This document shows, piece by piece, positions 1 to 6,763 of a stretch of DNA of 12,438 bases. The translations under genes were made by a program, and so were the position numbers. The stretch's first letter is position 1. Each line of letters opens with the position of its first letter. This DNA is from UBA5336 sp964506685 (GTDB lineage Bacteria; Pseudomonadota; Alphaproteobacteria; Caulobacterales; Hyphomonadaceae): assembly GCA_964506685.1 (NCBI GenBank), contig CAZDMQ010000084.1, forward strand, positions 1 to 12,438, in the 5' to 3' direction. The notes below the pieces were generated by a model. It searched no databases. It was not told the DNA's origin and saw only the letters and a list, made by a program, of their open reading frames with translations.

Positions 1-847
1 TCGGAAATAAAAAATCAGGTCTTTTATATTCCGACCTTCGACCTTTATGCTCAGGAAGTTTTTTGTTGTGGAAAAAGTCAATATTTTCTTTATATCCAGC
101 ATCCAAAATTAAATCTTTAATTTTATTTTCGGCAAAATATTTTTTTTTAAAAACCTGAGTTGGATGAAAACCTTTCCGAACCGCAACGTAAATTGAATTA
201 ATACTACCCAATGATTGATTTTGGGACCATTCTTTTATTGTCTTATCGTCTATACGAATTATATTTTTCGATTTTAAAATTTTTTCCTTTATGTCTTTGT
301 CTTGGGCGGGATTGTTAACTCCCCACTTTTCGAAAGAATACTTTTTAAACCAATCCTTAAAATAATCAGTTTTCGAAAAATATTCGACACCATACCGTTC
401 AACGTTGGTTTGACGAATTTTTGCTTGAATCTCTTTTGACTTCCAAGGATGATCACAACCATATTTTACTTCCCATGTGTTTTTTCTTTTGATAAAAATT
501 TCTTGATTTGAAAGAGGGCAAGGACTTCCATATCTTTCAATATTTGTTTTCTTTATTTTCTCTTTGATTTCAAAATTCAAAGAGGGAGCGACATGGCCGT
601 ATTTTTCAATGTTTGACTTTTTTATTTTTTCGTTTTTTTCTTCTTTTGTTAAAACAAAGCTAATATCGGGAAATCTTATTAATGAATTTTTTACATAAGA
701 AAAACTTTTTTTAAATGTTCTATCTTTAGATTTATCTTTAAAAACAGAAATCCTAGTGGAAGAGCCTCCCCATTCAATCAATTCAATATGAGAAAAATTT
801 TCTTCTAGCCATTTTTGAACATCTTCTTTTTTTGTTTTGGCGGGCAC
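1..847 (-). CDS. Homing endonuclease-like protein with YG repeats (C-terminus cut by window edge)
   Basis: The frame is open from a GTG at 847-845 to the left edge, giving 282 codons and no stop. GTG is chosen because it is the only standard start between the preceding stop codon (851-853) and the conserved protein; a weak AGAAG lies upstream in the end of the HD gene. Five copies of a short module centred on KYG, RYG or KWG fall at residues 83, 106, 129, 152 and 175, exactly 23 residues apart, and several are followed by NP or P, then EI and Lys-rich text. A block at about 196-231 (IDDKTIKEW to GFHPTQ) matches the paralogue at 2530-3513. The last visible residues, RPDFLFP, align with the start of that paralogue's nuclease domain, so the catalytic core lies beyond the window. 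The repeats are probably DNA-binding. Coding in this stretch is clear; the nuclease function rests on the paralogue. Confidence 0.8.
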   Translation of the reverse strand, partial: MPAKTKKEDVQKWLEENFSHIELIEWGGSSTRISVFKDKSKDRTFKKSFSYVKNSLIRFPDISFVLTKEEKNEKIKKSNIEKYGHVAPSLNFEIKEKIKKTNIERYGSPCPLSNQEIFIKRKNTWEVKYGCDHPWKSKEIQAKIRQTNVERYGVEYFSKTDYFKDWFKKYSFEKWGVNNPAQDKDIKEKILKSKNIIRIDDKTIKEWSQNQSLGSINSIYVAVRKGFHPTQVFKKKYFAENKIKDLILDAGYKENIDFFHNKKLPEHKGRRSEYKRPDFLFP

Positions 848-850
848 AAT

Positions 851-1453
851 TTAAACGTCTTCTTCTCTTTCTTGTTCAAGAGCCAATCTATCTGCCATGT
901 GAAGAAACAGTGACAACTTGGGCTCCTTAAGACCGTAGGACCTATTGGACTCTAGATACATTCCATCATTAAGATAAATGGCCAAAAACTCTTCGTCGGT
1001 GAGGCGGAAACCATGATGCTGAAGAACAAAGATGGACCGAAGATGATTTGTCATATAATTGGCTTTTCGATTAAATTGATAAAGTTCCCCTTTTCTTCTT
1101 TTCCAATCTTCTTCTTGAAGTTCATAATGAGGAGTCTTTAAGTCGGCAGATACAGCTTTTCCTAAATCGTGAAAAAGAGAACAGACAACCATTGAGTCCA
1201 TATTCAAATTGGCTTCAAAAGTTTTATTTAATTTAATTAAATTTTTAAAAACATTTACAGAATGGAGAGCAAGCCCACCGGGCCAACAATAATGATATTC
1301 TTCTCTGCTCGAAGCAGGAGCGGTAAAATATAATTCGCCCACCTCATTAAGCACCCTTTCTACTTCGTCTTTTCTTTCGGGCGTCAAAAAATTATCTAAT
1401 ACTTTTTGAGTTTTTTCTAGGGCTAAATCTGATTTATCATTTTCATTAGTCAT
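851..1453 (-). CDS. HD-domain phosphohydrolase
   Basis: This 200-residue protein carries the metal-binding signature of the HD superfamily. His64 lies in GGLALHSVNV, the His95-Asp96 pair in SLFHDLGK, a His pair at 146-147, and the closing Asp188 in HMADRLA. The stretch from about residue 44 (APAS, then YHYCWPGGL) resembles the HD domain of YhaM-type 3'-5' exoribonucleases more than dGTPases, but nucleotidase or phosphodiesterase activity is equally possible. No other domain, signal peptide or membrane segment is seen. The ATG at 1453-1451 overlaps the end of the polymerase-like gene by 8 bases, and GGAG stands 10 bases upstream, so translation is probably coupled. Its base composition is visibly less AT-rich than the polymerase and endonuclease genes on either side. 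The HD assignment is firm; the substrate is unknown. Confidence 0.88.
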   Translation of the reverse strand: MTNENDKSDLALEKTQKVLDNFLTPERKDEVERVLNEVGELYFTAPASSREEYHYCWPGGLALHSVNVFKNLIKLNKTFEANLNMDSMVVCSLFHDLGKAVSADLKTPHYELQEEDWKRRKGELYQFNRKANYMTNHLRSIFVLQHHGFRLTDEEFLAIYLNDGMYLESNRSYGLKEPKLSLFLHMADRLALEQEREEDV

Positions 1454-2543
1454 ATTCTTTCATCTCCAAAAAATTCAGTCCTTCAAATTTATGAACCTTA
1501 TATACATCATCATTAAGAATGTCAAGAATTTTTTGAGTTAATTCTCTTTTTTCATTTTTCTCGACAGAAAATATAAGTTCATCATGAAAGGGGTAAATCA
1601 ACTTGCTTTTATACCCCTTTAACAAAATTAGAATTTGCTGTATTTTGTTTAACATTCGATATTGACTTATGGTCTGGACTATGGTGTGAATCTTTTTGTA
1701 GGGCTCCTGAGAGGCCTCTAGAAGCACGGGCATATTTTCATGCCAAAAAATCTCATCGTCCTCAATTCGATCCAATATTTTAGCCTTGGCCAAAACCAAA
1801 TCCAATTTCGGATTTGATTTGCCGTAAAGATAAGAAATAATTGAAACTTTATAATCTTTTACTTCGGGAATGTATTTCTGAGAAAACGAATCATATAAAT
1901 TAGATTCATCAAAGTTAATAGAAATATCAGGATGGATATCTAAATAAGTTCTAAATTCAAATTGCTTAAAATCGCACGCAAAAATTACAGAATTTTCATT
2001 TAAAGGAATAATATTTTTACGAAAAAATTTAGCCATATTAAAGATGTTTAAAGTATCGGGCTTGGCTTTAAATCTAAAATTGGCGCCAAAATCTAAATTT
2101 ACTCTTTCTTTTTTGTTTTTTGTTTGAAGCACAAAGTTAAAGTATTTCTTTACTTTTGTGCTTGACTTATGAATAAAAAAATCTTTAACATCGTCAAACC
2201 AAGCCTTTTGTTTAATGTTTTCTAATGCTAAAAACAAAAGATCTTGGCGTGACTTTAAATACTTTTTCCAAATATTGTCAGGAAACAAAGCGGAAAATTT
2301 ATACTTTGAATACGATATATCACAAACCTTATAAGACTTTAATATATTCTGAATGACTTTTTTGTTTTCTTTATAGTTGCCAAATTTTAGATAATCATCC
2401 AATTCGTCAAGTGTTGTAATTTTCCAATTAAGATAAACATCTTTTAAATCGAGACCTTTTGGGTGATAGCTTACATCCTTGTCCCAATAAAAGACTTCGC
2501 CAAATTCTTTAGGGCGACCCAAGAAAATATCATTCAAGATCAT
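1446..2543 (-). CDS. Divergent family A DNA polymerase-like protein (polymerase domain only)
   Basis: Numbering is from the ATG at 2543-2541 (365 residues); a TTG nine bases upstream is in frame, but neither has a clear ribosome binding site. The family A palm and finger motifs occur in order. Before motif A, RFK-x3-DTLNIFNM and FRKNIIP match the region ahead of the active site. Motif A is DFKQFEFR with Asp191 and Glu196 at Pol I-like spacing. Motif B is reduced to K232 and Y240-G241 (YKVSIISYLYG). Motif C is FHDEL with His320, Asp321 and Glu322. By alignment with Pol I, the O-helix positions of Arg754 and Phe762 are Val and Ile here, and A-B and B-C spacings are shorter than in Pol I. No 3'-5' exonuclease motifs are seen, and the N-terminal 150 residues are unrecognised. 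It may be a compact or specialised polymerase, part of a split one, or a decaying copy. The gene overlaps the endonuclease upstream and the HD gene downstream. Confidence 0.78.
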   Translation of the reverse strand: MILNDIFLGRPKEFGEVFYWDKDVSYHPKGLDLKDVYLNWKITTLDELDDYLKFGNYKENKKVIQNILKSYKVCDISYSKYKFSALFPDNIWKKYLKSRQDLLFLALENIKQKAWFDDVKDFFIHKSSTKVKKYFNFVLQTKNKKERVNLDFGANFRFKAKPDTLNIFNMAKFFRKNIIPLNENSVIFACDFKQFEFRTYLDIHPDISINFDESNLYDSFSQKYIPEVKDYKVSIISYLYGKSNPKLDLVLAKAKILDRIEDDEIFWHENMPVLLEASQEPYKKIHTIVQTISQYRMLNKIQQILILLKGYKSKLIYPFHDELIFSVEKNEKRELTQKILDILNDDVYKVHKFEGLNFLEMKEYD

Positions 2544-3513
2544 AAGATTCAAATTTTTGAATTAAAACTTGTTTGGTTTTTGTCCAGTTATGTAAAATTT
2601 CCTGACCCGAAAAACAATAAACATCATATCCGTGCCCTGAATATACTTTATTTCTTAAATCATCGTGCAAAATTTGTTCTTCCGTTCGGATATGATAATA
2701 TTCACCATCGCATTCAATGATCAATTTCAACAAAGGAAAACAAAAATCAGGATGAAATCTTCCTTTTTTAGGTAATCCCTTTTGTTCTTTTATCATCTTA
2801 TTATGAGTAAAATCGGTTATGTTTTTAACTTCCGAAAAATGATTAACTTCTTTAAGTCTCAATTCATTTTTTAAAAAATCACATATTTTAATTTGTAAAA
2901 GAGATATGTTTTTCTTTTTTTGAGATGGATGAATTCCAACTTTTTGAGCATAATACAAAGTCATTTCAGACCCAAGATCTGGATCTTGGGCCCATTGAGG
3001 TATTGTTTTTCCATCTATATATTTAATGTGTCCATTTTCTTTTTTAGATTGAAGAGCGCGCTCTAAAACTTCCTTGTTTTGATAAGGGTATTCAACGCCC
3101 CATTTTTTCAAATTTGTTTTTTTTCTTTTGTTTTTTGTTTGGTCTTTGCTTTGTGAATGGCGCGCTTTTTCTTGAATCTCTTTTCTTTCAAAAGGAGTAG
3201 GAACTCCATAATTTTTTATGTGAGTTTGTTTCTTTTTATTTTTTATTTCCTCTAGCTGAGAAGGATTTTCGACACCGTATTTCTTAAAGAGGCTTTTCTT
3301 TTTCTTTTCTTCTATCTCCTCTTTTGTTGCGGAAAAAATACACTCAGGATCCTTTTTAAGTTTGGCCACCAAAGCAGAAAAAGAATAAGGAAACTCCACA
3401 TTTCTTTCTGAGTCTAAAAAAATAACCTTGGAAGAACTTTTCCAAAAAATAATTTGGTACCTGGGATGATTTTGGTTTAGCCAAGATTGCGCTTCCAAAA
3501 ATTTCCAAGTCAT
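2530..3513 (-). CDS. Vsr/EDxHD-like homing endonuclease with YG repeats
   Basis: This 327-residue, lysine-rich protein has three YG/WG modules (Tyr79-Gly80, Tyr102-Gly103, Trp138-Gly139) followed by P and EI positions, a type of repeat seen in phage endonucleases (possibly the DUF7487 family). A middle block at about 164-198 (IDGKTIPQW to GIHPSQ) is shared with the partial paralogue at the left edge. The C-terminal domain, about 250-327, fits the Vsr/PD-(D/E)XK nuclease fold: HPDF with Asp256, IIECDGEYYH with Glu267, Asp269 and His274, then DDLRNK, GYDVYCF and a late Glu305. The ATG at 3513 follows the hub stop codon with no gap, and AGGA lies in the last hub codons 8 bases before it. The 3' end overlaps the polymerase gene by 14 bases. 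A free-standing homing endonuclease inserted behind the tail genes is the likeliest reading. Confidence 0.85.
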   Translation of the reverse strand: MTWKFLEAQSWLNQNHPRYQIIFWKSSSKVIFLDSERNVEFPYSFSALVAKLKKDPECIFSATKEEIEEKKKKSLFKKYGVENPSQLEEIKNKKKQTHIKNYGVPTPFERKEIQEKARHSQSKDQTKNKRKKTNLKKWGVEYPYQNKEVLERALQSKKENGHIKYIDGKTIPQWAQDPDLGSEMTLYYAQKVGIHPSQKKKNISLLQIKICDFLKNELRLKEVNHFSEVKNITDFTHNKMIKEQKGLPKKGRFHPDFCFPLLKLIIECDGEYYHIRTEEQILHDDLRNKVYSGHGYDVYCFSGQEILHNWTKTKQVLIQKFESYDLE

Positions 3514-6471
3514 TTAATCAGTCCTGTTTCGATCTGTAATTTGAATTTGGAGCGTATAATCGGTGGTGACTTCTCCGTTCTTTACACTATGATCCAGCTG
3601 ATAAATTGTGTAAAGGCCAGAAAACTGCTTAAGCGGAAAAAATATATAAAAGTGCCCAAAAAGAACAGAATCAACAGCGCCAAAAAATGACATATTCATG
3701 TGAATTGGCATCAACAATTCGGTCGCTCTGATAACTTCTTGCGCATCAGCAGGGCTTACACCAGTTAAGAAGTTGACTGAAACTCCAGGAGTAATGTTGG
3801 CGGAGCCATCGAGATTTCTTTGAGCGACCGAATTGTTGGCTAAATAAAGATTATGACTCATAATCATATCGTCTGCTTTAGATTTGGCGCCCAATTTTTT
3901 AACCAAATTTGTCTCTGAGCCCAATTCAATCCACGGAATCTTATATTGATTGCATTTTTCTTTTATTTCATCTCTTGTAATATTTTCATTATTATCTCTT
4001 CTTAAATCGTGAAGCAAATTTGAAATATGAATAATTGTTTCTTTTTTGTCATAAAGATAAAAAATCCAAGAAGATTCATCGGTAGGATCTGGATAAAGAA
4101 GATATTTCACATCAGGAACTTCAATCCTAGGGACACTTTCGCCATCAGTCCCCGAGGTTCGTGTCGTTGTATAAAAATCTCTTTTAGAAATAATGGAAGC
4201 AATATTTCCAATGAAATTATTCAGATTGTCGGCGAACCTTCCCACTTGTCTTTCGCTTCGAAAAAAAGACATTAATTTCTCAACATCTACAGGAAAAGTG
4301 CTGATGGGCTTCCCTGCCCAATCTCCTGCTGCAGTATTAAAATTTCCAAATACGATCTTGACTCTATTGCGACCTTCTGTTGTGTCTCCTCCGGTTGTTT
4401 GGCCTAGTCGAACACCTGTTTCAGCAGTTAAAGAAATCACTTTTTGAATCTCTGGCTGAGCCATTTCCCAAATAAGAGGACCCATGTTAATAACAGTCAT
4501 TTGAGCTAATCCAGCACGGAAGTTGTGAGTATATGAATGATTTTCCGCAATTCTTTCGAATCTTCTTGTCATAAAATTAGATTGAATCATTTTAAGAGCT
4601 TCAATGTAATTTCTCACCAAAACCTGATTAAAGCCATCAGGAGAAAAAATAATTTGATCATTTCTCAATGTGCCCTGAAGAACAGAAGAAAGAGTTCTTG
4701 TTCCTCTTTCTGTTTCTGGGCCCTCTTCAGCGTCGGTACCGGCAGATCTAACAGCTCGATTGAATTCATTTTGAAATCTTCCTAGTTGATATCTTAATTC
4801 ATTTATTTGAGACTGAGAAGTGTCTGATTCAGAAACAGCCAAAATTGAATTTTCAATATTTTCACTTGTTATTTCGTTGGCAGGGATACTTTCACCAATA
4901 AGAACCTGATTAAAGAGTTTGGAGTGAGCAGGAAGAACCGTTAAAACAATACGCGCCGAAAGTTCATCAAGAATGTCAATTTCATGCTGAGCAATATAAA
5001 AATCGTCCTCAATGGATTTCACTCCGGGCAATTCAGCGCCTTCAAAATTTGAATAAGTTCCAAATCTAATTCTCATATGAAGACCTTGTTTAAGCATCCA
5101 ATGAATAAACTTTCCTCGAGGATCAAATTTGTTTACTCTTTTTGTATTATGAACAACAATGGTCAATTTTCCTGTGATGATTCCAGTGGGGCCACCAACA
5201 GATGGAGTCTGAACATTGACAACGAAAGAATCAATTGAGGCAATAGGTCGTTCGGGGGTTCCGCCGAGCGAAAATTCTACTGTCTCTCCAAAATTTTCAT
5301 ATTGAGTTTCAGAAAAAATAAGCTGATTAAGGTCAACTGGATTGTTATTTTCATCCGTTGTCCAGATTCTCAACACAGGAACAATCGAATTCATTTCTAA
5401 CGTAGAAAGAGATCTTAAATCTGTAATTTGATTATAAAATCTATCAAATGGAGATTGAATAATGCTCCGATCAGGAACGACGCCATCAGTATTAGGGTCA
5501 GATCCGCTAACAATAAAATACGGATATTTTGCGGAACTGTTGGCTTCGGTCCTTCCTCTGGTTAAAGCTTGTCTTCTTTCTCTTGCTTCGTTTTGACGTC
5601 GGGCGGCGGGAACTACATAATTTGATTGAGCAGATCCTCCTCCGCCCGCAGAAAGAGGGGGAGGCGTATAAGCGGGAATGTTTCCATCTGAAGAAGTTGA
5701 ATTAGGTCCAACAATTCTTACATAATTTTCAAACCATTGAGATGAAGGAGTTTTTCCTCCTTGGGCTCTTTGGGTTCCGACAAAGTGGTTGCCGGGCCCG
5801 CCGTAAGCTTCGGGCCCTTGCCCTGCTGAATTCCAAATAAAAAAGAAGTTCCGGGAAACTAAGCCTTGCTGCCCGTCGCGCGCGGTTCTTCCTCTCTCGC
5901 CGACCGTTACTCTTACAGCTGCAAAATCGACAGCTCGAGGGACCGGGTTATTTGTTTCTCCTCTAGCCCAAGCAACCACCAAATTTGTAATTTCTTCAGA
6001 AATAGATTCCCAAGGTATCGTTGAATGAGAAATTCTACGTCTTTTTTTTTCTTCTGAACAATGAACAGTTTTGATTCTTTGAATGCATTCAGAACCTCCT
6101 CTTCTGCATCTTGTGGTCCTTATATGTCTATCAGTACAATATAGTCCTACTTTTCTTATTTCGGCGGGGGTATCTCCTTCAACCGCGTCATCTCTCCATC
6201 CTGGATTGATAGGTTGGGAATGCTCCTTCATATAAACTTTAAGAGTGCCTTTGGGAAAGTCTCCTCTGCCGTTCCTTCTCCAGACTACTCGAGAAGTTTG
6301 GCACCACAACAAGGCCAAGGCATGTTCTCTAGAAGAAGATCCTCCTTCGCCCTTGACCATCCGTGCAGCCCAAATAAGGTCTTCCCAGCCCAGTTCCATT
6401 CTAAACTGAGAATCGTTAGCAAGAACTACGCCTAAACTTTCATCTCCCCCTTCGCCAAAAGGAATTCTCAT
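3514..6471 (-). CDS. Baseplate hub protein with N-terminal cell wall hydrolase-like domain
   Basis: I place the start at the ATG 6471-6469 (985 residues) and not at the in-frame TTG 15 bases earlier, because AGAGG lies 5 bases before this ATG and the upstream gene stops there (TAATG). Residues about 28-236 resemble SleB-like or lysozyme-like hydrolases: Glu42 in KGEGG, then ALALLWCQTSR, TLKVYMKEHSQPINPGW, AWARGE and GNHFVG. A Cys-rich insert (Cys112, 122, 129, 138) sits inside this domain. A Gly/Ser/Pro-rich linker spans roughly 260-300. The rest has features of gp27/gpD-type hubs: a central beta-rich part (ITGKLTIVVHNTKRVNKF onward) and a C-terminus with GLYTIYQLDHSVKNGEVTT, the usual late-control-D ending. 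It would sit at the tail tip and locally digest peptidoglycan. The hub role is probable from sequence style and context; the hydrolase call is weaker. Confidence 0.75.
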   Translation of the reverse strand: MRIPFGEGGDESLGVVLANDSQFRMELGWEDLIWAARMVKGEGGSSSREHALALLWCQTSRVVWRRNGRGDFPKGTLKVYMKEHSQPINPGWRDDAVEGDTPAEIRKVGLYCTDRHIRTTRCRRGGSECIQRIKTVHCSEEKKRRRISHSTIPWESISEEITNLVVAWARGETNNPVPRAVDFAAVRVTVGERGRTARDGQQGLVSRNFFFIWNSAGQGPEAYGGPGNHFVGTQRAQGGKTPSSQWFENYVRIVGPNSTSSDGNIPAYTPPPLSAGGGGSAQSNYVVPAARRQNEARERRQALTRGRTEANSSAKYPYFIVSGSDPNTDGVVPDRSIIQSPFDRFYNQITDLRSLSTLEMNSIVPVLRIWTTDENNNPVDLNQLIFSETQYENFGETVEFSLGGTPERPIASIDSFVVNVQTPSVGGPTGIITGKLTIVVHNTKRVNKFDPRGKFIHWMLKQGLHMRIRFGTYSNFEGAELPGVKSIEDDFYIAQHEIDILDELSARIVLTVLPAHSKLFNQVLIGESIPANEITSENIENSILAVSESDTSQSQINELRYQLGRFQNEFNRAVRSAGTDAEEGPETERGTRTLSSVLQGTLRNDQIIFSPDGFNQVLVRNYIEALKMIQSNFMTRRFERIAENHSYTHNFRAGLAQMTVINMGPLIWEMAQPEIQKVISLTAETGVRLGQTTGGDTTEGRNRVKIVFGNFNTAAGDWAGKPISTFPVDVEKLMSFFRSERQVGRFADNLNNFIGNIASIISKRDFYTTTRTSGTDGESVPRIEVPDVKYLLYPDPTDESSWIFYLYDKKETIIHISNLLHDLRRDNNENITRDEIKEKCNQYKIPWIELGSETNLVKKLGAKSKADDMIMSHNLYLANNSVAQRNLDGSANITPGVSVNFLTGVSPADAQEVIRATELLMPIHMNMSFFGAVDSVLFGHFYIFFPLKQFSGLYTIYQLDHSVKNGEVTTDYTLQIQITDRNRTD

Positions 6472-6761
6472 TAAATCCTCTCCCAAACACGATTGATATC
6501 AAATGGCAACCTGATAATCATGCCAGGTTTTACATCAAAAAACCAGCCAATGTTATTATATATCAATATTGCTTTTTGATGCGTTGGATCTCCATATACT
6601 TGTTCGGCAATAATGTCCAATCTATCGCCTTGTTGGATCACCATCTCCTTGCCTGGGATATCAGAAAAATCGACATTCTTCCTGACAAATCTAGGAAGCC
6701 CATAAATTTGCGTTCCGTCAGACAATTTTTTGATTTTAGCATTTTGGTAAATGGATGGCAT
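6471..6761 (-). CDS. LysM-containing baseplate protein, T4 gp53-like
   Basis: This 96-residue protein ends in a LysM-like module at about residues 40-86, with QQGDRLDIIAEQVYGDP, then AILIYNNIGWFFDVKPGM and a closing IIRLP. Small phage baseplate wedge proteins of the gp53 type and LysM tail proteins share this layout; in T4, gp53 joins wedges around the hub. The N-terminal 35 residues (YQNAKIKKLSDGTQIYGLPRF) are probably a short arm for binding a partner. The ATG at 6761-6759 has a strong AGGAG 7 bases upstream, inside the last codons of the 520-residue protein gene. The stop overlaps the hub ATG by one base. LysM often binds glycans, but in baseplates it is usually structural, and I infer that here. 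Confidence 0.82.
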   Translation of the reverse strand: MPSIYQNAKIKKLSDGTQIYGLPRFVRKNVDFSDIPGKEMVIQQGDRLDIIAEQVYGDPTHQKAILIYNNIGWFFDVKPGMIIRLPFDINRVWERI

Positions 6762-6763
6762 TA

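Noticed and set aside
2550..2552. TTG as the start of the polymerase-like gene
   Set aside because: An ATG follows three codons later, and neither site has a Shine-Dalgarno sequence that would favour the rarer codon.
6484..6486. TTG as the start of the hub gene
   Set aside because: The ATG at 6471-6469 has AGAGG at good distance and forms the TAATG junction with the gene before it.
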